Assembly: GCA_965222755.1 (NCBI GenBank)
Contig: CBDCUK010000001.1
Span: forward strand, 620,001-684,000
Direction of reading: 5' to 3'
Source of the DNA: JABABV01 sp965222755
Lineage (GTDB): Bacteria; Bacillota_I; Bacilli_A; Mycoplasmatales; JABABV01
DNA: 64,000 bases
How positions within the stretch are numbered: position 1 is the stretch's first letter; the number at the start of each line of letters is the position of its first letter. Position numbers and translations under genes: made by a program. Shown here in pieces: positions 43,936 to 55,308 of the stretch. The notes beneath the pieces are model-generated. The model made no database searches. It was given only the letters and a program-made list of their open reading frames with translations, and was not told the DNA's origin.

Positions 43936-46377
43936 ATGAAATTATTAAACAAGTTAAGCAAAGATAGTTTATTTATTAAAAAAACAGCAAAAATCTATAA
44001 CGAAATAAATAACTTAGCTGAAGAAATGAAAAAATTAAGCGATGACGAATTAAAGAATAAAACTAATTATTTTCGTGAAGAATTAAAAAACGGAAAAGAC
44101 TTAGAAGATATTTTAGTTGAAACTTTTGCCGTTGTTCGCGAAGCCTCTCAAAGAGTTTTAGGATTATACCCTTATAGAGTTCAAATTATTGGAGCAGTTG
44201 CCATTCATCGTGGTGATGTTGCCGAAATGCGAACAGGAGAAGGAAAGACATTAACTGCTACTATGCCAGTATATTTAAATGCTTTAACTGGCGAAGGAGT
44301 GCATGTTGTTACTGTTAATGAATATTTAGCAGAACGTGATGCTAAAATTACAGGAGAAGTTTATCGATTTTTAGGTTTAACAGTAGGAGTTAACTTAAAA
44401 GATTTAGGTAATCCAGAAAAACAAAAATCATATAATTGCGATATCACATATACAGTAAACTCAGAACTAGGTTTTGATTATTTAAGAGATAATATGTGTA
44501 AAACAAAAATAAATCAAGTTCAACGTGGATGTCATTTCGCGGTAATTGATGAAGCTGATTCTATTTTAATTGATGAAGCTAGAACACCGCTTATTATTTC
44601 TGGGGGAGATACTACACCATCAGAACTATACATAAGTGTTGATAAATTTGTAAAAACATTAAAAGAAGAAGATTATAAAATTGATCATGAAAGTAAAAGT
44701 ATTTCTTTAGAACACGAAGGAGTTTTAAAAGCTGAAGAGTTTTTTAAATTAAAACATTTGTTTTCAATGGAACATTCAGAATTAGTTCATCGTATTCAAA
44801 ATGCACTACGTGCTAATTATATTATGAAATATGACATTGAATATATTGTACGTGATGATGAAATTTTATTAGTAGATCAGTTCACTGGTCGAGTTATGGA
44901 AGGACGCTCATATAGTGAAGGATTACAACAAGCAATCCAAGCTAAAGAAGGCGTTAAAATCGAACCAGAAACTAAGACTTTAGCAACAATTACTTACCAA
45001 AATTTCTTCAGAATGTATAAAAAACTTTCTGGAATGACTGGTACTGCTAAGACTGAAGAAGAAGAATTTCTAAAGATTTATAATATGCGTGTAATTATCA
45101 TTCCAACTAATGAACCAATCATTCGTGATGATAAAGCTGATATTATTTTTTCTAATATGGATGCTAAATGAAAAGCAGTTGTAGCAGGGATTAAAGAAAA
45201 ACATCTTAAAGGTCAACCAATATTAGTTGGTACTAGTGCGGTTGAATTTTCAGAACACTTATCAAATTTATTAAAATCAGAAAAAATTAATCATCAAGTT
45301 TTAAATGCTAAAAACCATTTAAATGAAGCACACATTATTTCTAAAGCAGGAGAATTAAATTCTGTTACTATTGCGACGAATATGGCTGGTCGAGGAACTG
45401 ATATTAAACTTGGTGAAGGAGTTAAAGCGATTGGTGGGCTAGCTGTTATTGGGACAGAAAGACATGAAGCCCGTCGTATAGATAATCAGTTGCGTGGTCG
45501 TTCTGGTCGTCAAGGTGATGTTGGGGACTCTGTTTTCTATATTTCAATTGATGATTCTATTATGAGAAGATTTACAGCTTATGATAAATTGAAGAAAATC
45601 TTTGCTTCTTTTAAAGACAAACCAATAAAATCAAAAATTATTTCTAGAAAAATTACATCAGCCCAAAAACGAATCGAAGGAATGAATTTTGATTCTCGTA
45701 AAAATGTTTTAGATTATGATGATGTTATTAGACAACAACGTGAAATAATGTATTCTCAAAGACAAGCTTTTCTTGATAATGAAATAGTAACTAATATTAT
45801 TTATAGTATGTTAAAATCAGTAACTAAAGATATTATTAATTTACCTTTCTTAGTAGATAGTGAAGGAAATGTTGTTAAAGAAAAATTAATTAATGCTTTA
45901 AATAAATCTCATTTTGCTAATTATGATAACAAAATAACTCTTGCTGAAATTGAAAACAAAGATAATGATGCTATCAAAAAATTTGTTTTTGAAAAATTAA
46001 AAAATAATTATATTAGTAAAAAAAGCGAATTAGAAGATGCTTATAATTCATTTGAAAAAACACTATCTCTTCAAGTATTTGATCAAAATTGACAAAAACA
46101 TATTGATGAATTAGATAAATTAAAACACGGAATTTATTTAAGATCATATGCGCAAAAAAATCCACTTCAAGTATATGTTGAAGAAGCTGATAAATTATTT
46201 CAAGAATTAAAACGAAAAATCGCTCATAATACAGTTAGAATCATTATGAATGCTAATTTAGAGAACAAAGCAACAAATGAAAATGTTGAAATTAAAGAAA
46301 ACAAAGTTCCTATTGAAGCAAAAACTCCCCCAGTAGAACCTGTAACCTTTATCGCCGGAAGAGTTTTACTATTTTAA
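43936..46377 (+). CDS. secA: Preprotein translocase ATPase SecA
   Basis: SecA drives secretion through SecYEG. The 813-aa protein has Walker A MRTGEGKT (~97), TVNEYLAERDA, YTVNSELGFDYLRDNM, DEADSILIDEARTPLIISG, and ATNMAGRGTDIKLG and QLRGRSGRQGD in the second helicase domain. The scaffold/wing domains follow. The C-terminal zinc-binding CxCxSG tail is missing, as is common in mollicutes. AAGGAG precedes the ATG. The next gene appears to begin inside its last codons. Confidence 0.97.
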
Positions 46378-47021
46378 TAAATAATTTCAAGAAAATTGTT
46401 TACATCGATTTAGAAACAACAGGTGTTAATACTCAAAAAGACAATATATTATCAATTGGTATTATTGCCACTATTAATGGTGAAATAACTTACAAACACA
46501 ATATCTATCTTAATCATAATATAGATATTCCTATTGGCGCATTTAAAATTCATGGTCTTTCAAAAGATTTTTTATTGAAAAATGGGTATAATCCGATAAA
46601 AGTTCTTAACAAAATTTATGATATATTGCTAGGTGCAGATTTAGTAGTTGCTTATAACGCTATTTTTGATTTAAATTTTTTACATAATAGTTTTTTAAAA
46701 TTTCTTAAAAAACCTTTATTAGTTAAAAATATTTTATGTCCTTTAACTATTTATCGTGATCTCCACCCCTACCCTCATAAATTAATTAATGCTTGTCAAA
46801 CTTATGGCATTGATATTGGAAACGCTCATAATTCATTAGATGATATAAAAGCAACATTAAACTTATTAACTGAAATGTCTAAGCAAATAAAAGTTTTTGA
46901 TTATAACAATTATTTAGGATATTTAAAAAAATATCCTGTAACAAAAAAACATTCTTGGGATAAAAATGTTATTTATTTCGCTCAAGAATTATATGGTAGT
47001 GGTTATAAAAAAAATTTTTAG
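46371..47021 (+). CDS. DnaQ-like 3'-5' exonuclease (DEDDh), non-AUG start
   Basis: The protein of ~214-216 residues has the exonuclease I motif IVYIDLETTG, motif II AYNAIFDLNFLH and motif III HNSLDDIKATLNLL, so it is a DEDDh nuclease of the DNA polymerase epsilon-like group (proofreading or RNA/DNA trimming). The frame has no ATG/GTG/TTG before motif I. The fit is ATT 46371 (7 bases after GGAAGAG) or ATA 46377 (giving MNNFKKIVYIDLETTG). Both overlap or abut the secA stop. In-frame ATG at 46575 would delete motif I. Confidence 0.82.
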   Translation: MLINNFKKIVYIDLETTGVNTQKDNILSIGIIATINGEITYKHNIYLNHNIDIPIGAFKIHGLSKDFLLKNGYNPIKVLNKIYDILLGADLVVAYNAIFDLNFLHNSFLKFLKKPLLVKNILCPLTIYRDLHPYPHKLINACQTYGIDIGNAHNSLDDIKATLNLLTEMSKQIKVFDYNNYLGYLKKYPVTKKHSWDKNVIYFAQELYGSGYKKNF

Positions 47022-47037
47022 AAAGTAGAAAAAAATA

Positions 47038-47802
47038 ATGAAACAAAATATTTTAAAAACTAAAGATTTTTATATCCAAATAATAATCACAATAATCGGA
47101 ATACTAGCATTAACTTTAGGAATAGAGTTAATCACAGCAGTTCATAGTGGTTATGACCCATTGGATGGTTTCTTTATAGCTATTGTAGCCACAGTTCAAC
47201 ATTTTTTTCCCAACTCTGGCTGGGATTATACTAATGGTCAATATGTGGGATATATAGTCTGAATTTTCATGTTTTCAATATTTATAGTTGATTTATTAGT
47301 TTTGAAAATATTAAAAAAATTTAAAAATTGAATTATAGTATTACAATTACTAGCAACTTTAACATATGCATTTCTATCTGGTAAATTAATAATTATGTGA
47401 TCTGAAGTATTGAATCAAATTCATTTTATTAGTTGAATTAATTCAATGTATGATCATAATAACTATTATGGAATTATTCCTATGGGTGGAGTTGCAGTTC
47501 TTGTATTAGCTTTTGGAGTAGCAACTTTTATTCGTGGGTTTCTGTTCCAAGGTCCTTATAATGGGTTTACAATATGAGGATGTATTTCGTTTAAGACTGA
47601 GTATAAATATTTTCGTGTAGTAGCAGATATTGCTACAGGAGTATTATCAATTCTCTTATTCTTGTGTTTTATTCCTGTTAAAGATTTTCATAACTTATTC
47701 GGTATTCCGACTTTATCACCATTATTTTTTGGATTCCTAGTCCAATGAATATTGAAGTTTTATGATAAAACAATCGGTAAATACGCAAAATTAAATTTAT
47801 AA
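47038..47802 (+). CDS. Membrane protein, YczE/YitT-like
   Basis: The 254-aa protein has about five to six hydrophobic helices. The first loop carries HSGYDPLDGFFIAI, reminiscent of the lGxxPWD element of YczE-type proteins, and WIFMFSIFIVDLLVL resembles their second helices. A basic C-terminus ends the protein. Function is unknown. It starts 16 bases after the exonuclease gene and is closed by a strong terminator. Confidence 0.7.
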
Positions 47803-47807
47803 ATATT

Positions 47808-47839
47808 AAAAAAACACTTAAATCTTTAAGTGTTTTTTT
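47808..47839 (+). terminator. Rho-independent terminator after the secA unit
   Basis: AAAAAAACACTTAAA and TTTAAGTGTTTTTTT form a nearly perfect stem with a two- to four-base loop and a U-tract, ending the secA-exonuclease-membrane protein group before uvrB. Confidence 0.9.
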
Positions 47840-47874
47840 AATCTTATAATCCAGAAAGAATATATAATAGATAT

Positions 47875-49851
47875 ATGAATAAAAAACTTTTTAAAATAGT
47901 CGCACCTTATAAATTACAAGGTGATCAGATCAATGCAGTAAAAAAATTAACAAAAGGAGTTAAAAATAATTTAAAAGATCAAGTTTTGATGGGAGCAACC
48001 GGTACTGGAAAAACTTTTACAGTTGCCAATGTGATCCAAAACACAAATAAAAAAACTTTGATTATGGCCGCAAATAAAACTTTGGCAGCTCAATTATATA
48101 GTGAAATGAAATCTTTATTTCCGAATAATAGAGTAGAATATTTTATTTCAAATTTTGATTTCTATCAACCAGAAGCTTATGTTTCTAAGAGTGATACTTA
48201 TATTGAAAAGACAGCTCAATCAAATGCCGAAATCGAAATGATGCGTTTATCATCTTTAAATGCTTTAACTACAAGAAATGATGTTATTGTTGTCGCTAGT
48301 GTAGCTGCAATTTATGGTGAGTACAATCCCGAGAAATACAAAGAGTTATTTTTTGAAGTTGAAACTAATACAGAAATTAATCGTGAAAAGATCATTGGTA
48401 GATTAATAGAAATGGGATATGTTAGAAATGATAAAAGTAAAGTTCCAGGAAGTATAAGAGTTCGAGGAGATGTGATTGAAATATCTCCTGGTTGAAATGA
48501 TGAATATTATATTAGAATCGATTTATTTGGGGATACAATTGATGGCATTTATTTACTAGATAAGTTAAATAAAAAAATTCTTAAAAGTTATCTTAAATAT
48601 ACGATATTTCCTGCCAAAGATTATCGTACTACTAAAGAAGATTTAGATAGAGCTATTATAAGTATTTCTAAAGAATTAGAAAAACGATTATTATTTTTTA
48701 ATAACAATAATAAATTAATTGAGCATCAAAGATTAAGAGAAAGAACTCTAAACGACATTAATTCATTAAAAGAATTTGGTTTTTGTCCTGGAATTGAAAA
48801 TTATGCCCAACATTTAGAAGGACGTAATGATGATGAAAAACCATATACTTTAATTGATTATTTTGGTAAAGATTTTTTACTAGTAGTTGATGAATCCCAT
48901 ATTTCAATTCCGCAAATTGGTGGAATGTATAATGGTGATTTTGCTCGAAAAAGTAACTTAGTTAATTATGGCTTTCGACTTCCAAGTGCTCTTAATAATC
49001 GACCATTAAAGTTTAAAGAATTTACAGCAATGATGCCAAATACAATTTATGTTTCGGCAACTCCTGGTAAATTCGAATCACAAATTGTTGATCATCAATT
49101 TGTTGAACAAATTATTCGCCCTACAGGATTATTAGATCCTACAATCGAAATCAGAGAAACATCTGGACAAATAGACGACATTTTAAATGAAATTAAAAAA
49201 ACAACTGCCAAAAACCAAAGATTAATGATTTTAACTTTAACGATAAAAATGTCTGAAAAATTAACTTTATTTTTAAAAGAAAAACATATTAAAGTTTCAT
49301 ATTTACATAGTGAATTAAAAACTTTAGAACGTTTACAAGTTATCAGAGATTTACGAATGGGAAAGATTGATTTAGTGATTGGTATTAATTTATTACGAGA
49401 AGGATTAGATATCCCAGAAATTGCGAAAGTAATTATTTTAGATGCTGATAAAGCAGGTTTTTTAAGAGACACTAGATCTTTAATTCAGATTATTGGTCGT
49501 GCTTCTCGAAATAAAGAAGGAACAATAATTATGTATGCTGATAAAATAACAAATTCAATGCGTAATGCTATTGATGAAACTGATCGTCGCCGCGATATTC
49601 AAATTGATTATAATGAAAAACATAATATTACGCCAACTACAATTAAAAAACCAATTCGAGAAATTATTAAGAATCATCATACTGAAAATGCAATCATGAC
49701 AATCATTAAACAAAATAAATCAAAAACCAAAAAATCAAAAGATCAATTAATTGAACAATTAAAAACCGAAATGCATAATGCTGCAAAAGAATTAGATTTT
49801 GAAAGAGCAGCAGAATTAAAAAATGTTTTAATTGAATTGAAAGTATTATAG
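47875..49851 (+). CDS. uvrB: UvrABC excinuclease subunit B
   Basis: UvrB verifies DNA damage and recruits UvrC for nucleotide excision repair. The 658-aa protein has Walker A GATGTGKT (~40), the damage-verifying beta-hairpin FYQPEAYVSKSDTYIEK, the helicase motifs LVVDESH and VIGINLLREGLDIPE, QIIGRASRNKEG, and the C-terminal UVR motif (LKTEMHNAAKELDFERAAELK) that binds UvrC. UvrA is not in the window. Confidence 0.97.
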
Positions 49852-49922
49852 TTTATTAAATTATAATAGTATAATATTATTTACTTAAAACAAGATTAAT
49901 ATAAACTAAGGAGAACATTAAT

Positions 49923-50219
49923 ATGAATATTCAAATGTTGATGCAGCAAGCTAAAAAAATGCAAAAAGATATGGCTAAAAAACAAAAAGAATTTAATGAT
50001 AAAGAATTTAGTATTGAAAACCAAGGGATTGCTTTAAAAATGTCTGGAGAGAAAAAAATATTAAGCATTAATATTGATGAAATATTGATAGATCCAACAG
50101 ATATTGAAACATTAAATGATTTATTACAAATCACAATTAACCAATTAATGGAAAAAATAGATATTGAATTAAACAGCTTAATGCCTAAAGGTAGTGCTGG
50201 AATGCCAGGATTATTTTAA
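49923..50219 (+). CDS. YbaB/EbfC nucleoid-associated protein
   Basis: The 98-aa protein matches the family: MNIQMLMQQAKKMQKDMAKKQ start, a central GIALKMSGEKKILSINID strand region, and MPKGSAGMPGLF at the end. It binds DNA as a dimer in other bacteria. Usually it sits between dnaX and recR; here it precedes tmk and overlaps its ATG by one base. AAGGAG is upstream. Confidence 0.93.
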   Translation: MNIQMLMQQAKKMQKDMAKKQKEFNDKEFSIENQGIALKMSGEKKILSINIDEILIDPTDIETLNDLLQITINQLMEKIDIELNSLMPKGSAGMPGLF

Positions 50220-50872
50220 TGAATAATCATTTGTTTATAACTTTTGAAGGTTGCGAAGGCAGTGGCAAAACTACGGTTATCGAAGAAATTAAAAAATTAT
50301 TAATTAAAGATATGGAGTTAAATTTAGATTATAATAAAGTTATAGTAACGAGAGAACCTGGGGGTGTCTTGATTTCTGAATCAATTCGTCACATCATCTT
50401 AGATAATAATAATTTATCTATGGATGGTCGAACAGAAGCGTTATTATATGCAGCTTCAAGAAGGCAACATTTAGTCGAAAAAATAATTCCAGCTTTGAAA
50501 AAAAATAAATTAGTATTAAGTGATAGATATGTTGATTCCTCGCTTGCCTATCAAGGTAAAGCTCGTAAAATTGGAATTACTAAAGTTATGGAACTAAATA
50601 AGTTTGCCACCGATTTATTATTACCATCAATCACAATTTATTTAGATATTGAACCAGAAATAGGATTAACAAGAATATCTAATCGTAATACAATAAACAA
50701 TAGATTAGATAATGAAAAAATTGAATTTCATAAACAAGTCAGAGAAGGTTATTTAGAATTATTAGATTTATTCCCTAATCGCATTCATAAAGTAGATGCA
50801 TCTTTAAAACTAAATTTAGTTATTAAGAAAGTGTTTACAATATTGAAGGAGCACATCAAAAATGAAAAATAA
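50219..50872 (+). CDS. tmk: Thymidylate kinase
   Basis: Tmk phosphorylates dTMP to dTDP. The 217-aa protein has P-loop FEGCEGSGKTT (~8-18), TREPGG (substrate Arg), LSDRYVDSSLAYQG (DRx lid-type motif) and the C-terminal domain. It follows ThyA, Tdk and NrdJ in the DNA precursor route, all encoded nearby. It overlaps holB by 11 bases, the Bacillus tmk-holB association. Confidence 0.97.
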   Translation: MNNHLFITFEGCEGSGKTTVIEEIKKLLIKDMELNLDYNKVIVTREPGGVLISESIRHIILDNNNLSMDGRTEALLYAASRRQHLVEKIIPALKKNKLVLSDRYVDSSLAYQGKARKIGITKVMELNKFATDLLLPSITIYLDIEPEIGLTRISNRNTINNRLDNEKIEFHKQVREGYLELLDLFPNRIHKVDASLKLNLVIKKVFTILKEHIKNEK

Positions 50873-51713
50873 AAATCAAAAAGAATATTCTTTAGAACAA
50901 CAACCAATCGCTTTTAACTTTGTTAAAAAATTAGTACATAATAAAAAAATACCTAATTGTTTATTATTTATAGGTTTTTTAAAAAAAGAAAATTATGAAA
51001 TTGTTCAAGAAGTATCAAAATTAATAACTAACGAAAATGATTTTGATGTCTATGATATTAATAAAGGTTTAGAAGATCAATCACTTTCAAAAGAAAAAAT
51101 TTTACAAATGATTGATTATTGTAATCATCACAATGATAAAAAAACAATTTTTATTATTAATAATGTAGATACATTAACAGTTCAAGTTAGCAACAGTATT
51201 TTAAAATTAATGGAAAATGTTAAAAATTTCTATTTTTTAATGACAGCTATCAATGAATCAAAAGTTTTAAAGACAATATTATCTCGTAGTCAAAAAATTC
51301 ATTTAATTCCAAATGATTATAAAAATATTGATAAAATAATAATTAATAATTTAGATATTAAAACAAATAAATATAATGATTTTAAACATGAGTTTGAAAA
51401 TGTTATTAATGATTTTTTTCAAAAAAATGAAAAAAAATATAATTTAGGAAAAATTAATCTTTTAAAAAACATTAATCATGATACAGCAATTATTTCTTTT
51501 GAATTAATCATTAATATGGTTAGAGAATATGTCATATACGATTTATCAGAAAATCATATATGAATTAAAAAGTATTTAGAAAAATACGAGTACAATCAAG
51601 TGATTATCTTTCTAGATAAAATAATGAATTTATATAATGAATTTTCTAAACTAATGAGTGCTGAAGTTTTTGTAATTAATTTATTTGCTGATTTAGAATT
51701 ATACTTTAATTAA
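50862..51713 (+). CDS. holB: DNA polymerase III delta-prime subunit
   Basis: HolB is part of the clamp loader. The 283-aa protein is divergent: it has PNCLLFIGFLKKENY in the P-loop position, but the GxxGxGKT consensus is gone, as in delta-prime subunits generally; the sensor/SRC-like region reads VQVSNSILKLMEN ... KTILSRSQKIHL, which is well conserved (family: LLKxLEEP and TIxSRCQ). The tmk-holB-yabB context supports the assignment. Confidence 0.87.
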
Positions 51714-51717
51714 AAAA

Positions 51718-52461
51718 ATGAAAGTTTTAAACTACATCTTTAAAAATCAAACAATGCCTTTATACCAAGATACTGATATGTTTAATTTTTCTATTGATTC
51801 TTTAATTTTAGCAAGACTATCAAACCTTAAGATAACAATTAAAAAAATTTTAGAAATCGGAACTAATAATGGCATTATAAGTATTGTGTTAGCTAAGAGA
51901 AGTCCCAATCTAGAAATAACTGCTTTAGAAATTCAAGCAGAAGCAGTTGAATTAGCTAATGAAAATTTTATTATTAATAAAGTAGATAAAAATATTAACC
52001 TTATTAATACAGATTTTAATTTATGATATTCAAATAATAAAACAAATAAATTTGAAGCTATCATTTGCAATCCACCTTTTTATAAATTGGCAGATCACAA
52101 AATAAATCCGAATAAAAAACTAGAAATAGCACGTCATGAGTCAAAACTAACAGCAGAAGATATTTTTTCAAAATCAGCTAACTTACTTATTAATAAAGGT
52201 AGTTTACACATAATATATCCAGCATATCGTTTAAGTGAAATTATTCTGCTATCTACAAAATATGATTTCGCTATTAAATTAATGCGTTTTATTCACCCGT
52301 TTATTGATAAACCATCAAAATCTGTTTTTATCGAATTAATTTATCAAGGTCGTAATAAATTAATAATTAATAAACCGATTATTGTGCATGATCAAAATAA
52401 TAATTATTCAAAAGAAATAGATAACTTATACACCTGAAAAAATAAAAAAGAAGTGAAATAA
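51718..52461 (+). CDS. tRNA adenine-N6 methyltransferase-like (YabB/TrmN6)
   Basis: The 247-aa class I methyltransferase has LEIGTNNGIISIVLAKR (SAM motif), ALEIQAEAVELANEN and the N6-adenine catalytic motif NPPFY. Family members (TrmN6/YfiC, YabB) methylate A37 of tRNA-Val. In Bacillus yabB lies between the holB and rsmI areas, consistent here. It is two bases upstream of dut. Confidence 0.9.
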
Positions 52462-52462
52462 A

Positions 52463-52984
52463 ATGTTAATTAGTTTTCAGAAATTTAATCTATTGATAAA
52501 AAAACAAAAAGAATTAGATAAAATTATTAGTGACCGTATGGATCCTTCGAATTTAAAAGTTATTAATTTCAAACGAAAATTTGCCCTTTTAATTGAAATT
52601 AGTGAATTCGCAAATGAAGTTAAATGGTTTAAATATTGAAGTCAAAAAAAACCAGATTTTAATAAAGTAAAAGAAGAATTGATCGATGTTATTCATTTTA
52701 CATTAAGTATTAGTTCTGAATATATTAAAAATAGTCAAATAGATACTAATATTTTTTATAATAAAATTAATCATCAAGAAGTTCAAATTAATGATAAAAA
52801 TATAGGTCAAAACTTTTTCGAATTAATTAATTTAGCTAGTGATCCACAAAGTTCAATTATCAATATTTGAAAATATTTAAATATGTTTATTGAGTTTTTT
52901 TTCAATAATGAAGATCAACTTATGGATTTTTATAATCGTAAAAACGCAATTAATGCTAAACGCCAAACAATTGATAATTATTAA
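52463..52984 (+). CDS. Dimeric dUTPase-like pyrophosphatase
   Basis: The 173-aa all-alpha protein has EISEFANEVKWFKYWSQKKP and EELIDVIHF, the ExxE and ExxD metal-binding motifs of the dimeric dUTPase/MazG-like family. It hydrolyses dUTP to dUMP, the ThyA substrate, and thyA starts 14 bases downstream. The assignment rests on motifs and context. Trimeric dUTPase motifs are absent. Confidence 0.85.
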
Positions 52985-52998
52985 AAAGGAGCTTTTTT

Positions 52999-53865
52999 GT
53001 GAAAGAATATTTAGATTTATGTAGATTAGTTTTAGATAAAGGTGTTCAAAAAGATGATCGGACAGGAACAGGTACAATTTCTTATTTTGGAACACAAACT
53101 CGTTATGATCTATCAAAAGGGTTTCCACTCTTAACTACAAAAAAAGTACATATTAAATCAATTTTACATGAATTAATATGGTTCATTAGTGGTAATACAA
53201 ATATTAAAAATTTAGTTAAAAATAATGTTCGAATTTGAAATGATTGACCATATGAATTATTTAAAAAATCAAATGAATATAAAAATGAAACAATGCATGA
53301 GTTTGTTGAAAAAATCAAAAAAGATGATAATTTTGCAAATAAATTTGGTGATTTAGGACCTGTATATGGTAAACAATGGCGTGATTTTGGTGGCATTGAC
53401 CAATTGCAAAAAGCAATTTCAGATATTAAAACTAATCCTAATTCTCGAAGAATAATTGTTAGTTCTTGAAATCCACCATTAATTAATAAGATGGCCTTGC
53501 CACCTTGTCATACATTTTATCAATTCTATGTTAATGATAATAAATTATCATGCCAACTATATCAACGATCAGCTGATGTATTTTTAGGAGTACCTTTTAA
53601 TATTGCATCATATGCTTTTTTAATTCATATGGTTGCTTCAATTACTAAATTAGAAGTTGGTGAATTCATTCACACAACTGGGGATACACATATTTATAAA
53701 AATCATATTCAACAAATTAAAACCCAATTAAGTCGCCAACCTTTCCATTTACCAAAATTAGTGATTAAAAGAGCAGTAAAAAACATTAATGATTTTACTT
53801 TTGATGATTTTGAAATTATTGATTATAAATGTCATCCAGGAATAAAAGGTAAGGTCGCAGTTTAA
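52999..53865 (+). CDS. thyA: Thymidylate synthase
   Basis: ThyA methylates dUMP to dTMP with methylene-THF. The 288-aa protein has DRTGTGT, LLTTKKV, ELIWFISG, GPVYGKQWRDF, the catalytic Cys in LPPCHTFYQF, QRSADVFLGVPFNIASYA and HTTGDTHIY. It begins at GTG 52999 behind AAAAGGAG. It overlaps folA by one base, a compact thymidylate cycle. Confidence 0.97.
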
Positions 53866-54332
53866 TGATTTCTTTTATTTGAGCTCAATCTCATAATGGA
53901 GTAATTGGAAAAGATCAAAAATTACCTTGAAAAATTAAAGAGGAATTAGTTAATTTTAAGCGAATAACTCTAAACCATAAAATTATTATGGGTCGGAAAA
54001 CTTGGGATAGTATTAAAAAAGCACTACCTAATCGAGAAAATATCGTGATCAGTAGAAACCAAAATTTAAAATTACCAGATTCAGTTATTCTTATAAATAA
54101 TATTAATGAAATTATTAATCAGTATCAAAATTCTGAAGAAGAAGTTTTTATCATTGGTGGTTCATATTTATTTAACGCCTTTTTAAAATATGTAACAAAA
54201 TTATATGTATCGTTTATTAAACAAAATTATCAAGGTAATGTTTATATGACTTCTATAAATTATGATAATTTTAATTTAATATCTAATACTAAATTTGATG
54301 AATTTGAATTAAAAATCTACAAAAAAAAATAA
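53865..54332 (+). CDS. folA: Dihydrofolate reductase
   Basis: FolA regenerates THF from the DHF made by ThyA. The 155-aa protein has FIWAQSHNGVIGKDQKLPW, MGRKTWDSI, VISRN and FIIGGSYLFNAFL, all standard. The second in-frame UGA gives the conserved LPW tryptophan. The stop lies within a terminator stem shared with convergent tdk. Confidence 0.96.
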
Positions 54333-54351
54333 AGTAAAACTTTATTTTTTT
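54324..54351. terminator. Bidirectional terminator between folA and tdk
   Basis: AAAAAATAAAG and CTTTATTTTTT form a stem around TAAAA. It overlaps the folA stop codon and abuts the tdk stop, so it likely serves both convergent genes. Confidence 0.75.
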
Positions 54352-54935
54352 TATAGATAATTAGGTTTACCTGGTATTTCATGATGTTCACGACATCGAG
54401 CTTCATAACTTTCGCTACTACCTATTTGAATAATTGGTTCTTCAAAATTAGCAGGTGCACCATCAACTAGTCTTTGTGTAAAGATAGCATTTTTACCACA
54501 ACTCAAACATACTGCATGTAACTTATCAATTTTATCAGCATGCGCTAATAATGCAGGCATTGGTCCAAAAGGAACTCCACGGAAATCTCGATCTAATCCA
54601 GCTGCAATTATTTTAATACCTCTATTTGCTAATTCATTTAATAAGTCACTGATTTTATTATCAAAAAATTGAATTTCATCAAATATAGCAACCTGAGGTT
54701 TATATTCTGTAATTAATTTATCTATTTTTTCTAACGAAGAAACGTTAATAGCTTTTGTTTTTTGACCATTTCTAGATTTTATAATATTGTTTTCTCGAGT
54801 ATCTATCATTGGTTTAAAAACTAAATAATTTATTTTAGCATAATTTAAACGGTTAACTCTGCGAATTAACTCTTCACTTTTACCAGAAAACATTGGCCCA
54901 ACTATAATTTCTATATTACCTTTTGTTGAATCCAT
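54351..54935 (-). CDS. tdk: Thymidine kinase
   Basis: Tdk phosphorylates thymidine (salvage). The 194-aa protein has P-loop VGPMFSGKSEEL, FDEIQFFD (Walker B-like), AAGLDRDFRG, and zinc-binding cysteines in CLSCG and near CREHHEIPG. It is the only minus-strand gene in the right part of the window, convergent to the thyA-folA group and divergent from nrdJ. Confidence 0.97.
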   Translation of the reverse strand: MDSTKGNIEIIVGPMFSGKSEELIRRVNRLNYAKINYLVFKPMIDTRENNIIKSRNGQKTKAINVSSLEKIDKLITEYKPQVAIFDEIQFFDNKISDLLNELANRGIKIIAAGLDRDFRGVPFGPMPALLAHADKIDKLHAVCLSCGKNAIFTQRLVDGAPANFEEPIIQIGSSESYEARCREHHEIPGKPNYL

Positions 54936-55308
54936 TAAAATCGCCTCTTTTATACTTTTATGACTTTGTACTCGTATTTATTATATATCAATTATATATA
55001 AAAAATAATATATTTTATCAAGTTAAGTTAATTATATTTTATAATTATTATTATAAGTGTAAAATATTATATAATATTCAAACTTTTATTAATAGTATTT
55101 TAAATATTTTTTACTTGTTAAACAGACGTTAAATAGAAATTCAATAGTAGTTGAAGAGACGTTTTGTAAATTTAATATCAAATCAATCATTTTATGTATT
55201 ATAATATGTCTTGATAATATATTAATTTGTTAATATATTTTTACTATTTAATTAAAATTTTATAAAATAAAAATAATAAATTAAAAATAAGAAAAACCAG
55301 GGAGATTG
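54936..55308. other. Divergent tdk/nrdJ intergenic region
   Basis: This 373-base, very AT-rich region holds the promoter of nrdJ (55211-55239) and probably that of tdk. The heptamer AGACGTT occurs twice (near 55123 and 55160), possibly an operator. I searched by eye for the cobalamin riboswitch B12 box and for NrdR boxes and saw neither. Confidence 0.5.
55211..55239 (+). promoter_or_regulatory. Promoter of nrdJ
   Basis: TTGATA (55211-55216) and TATATT (55234-55239) are separated by 17 bases; a leader of about 60 bases would follow before the ribosome-binding site AGGGAG. Confidence 0.6.

Noticed and set aside
54936..55308. Cobalamin riboswitch upstream of nrdJ
   Set aside because: A B12-dependent enzyme invites one, but no B12 box or compatible paired core was seen in this very AT-rich stretch.
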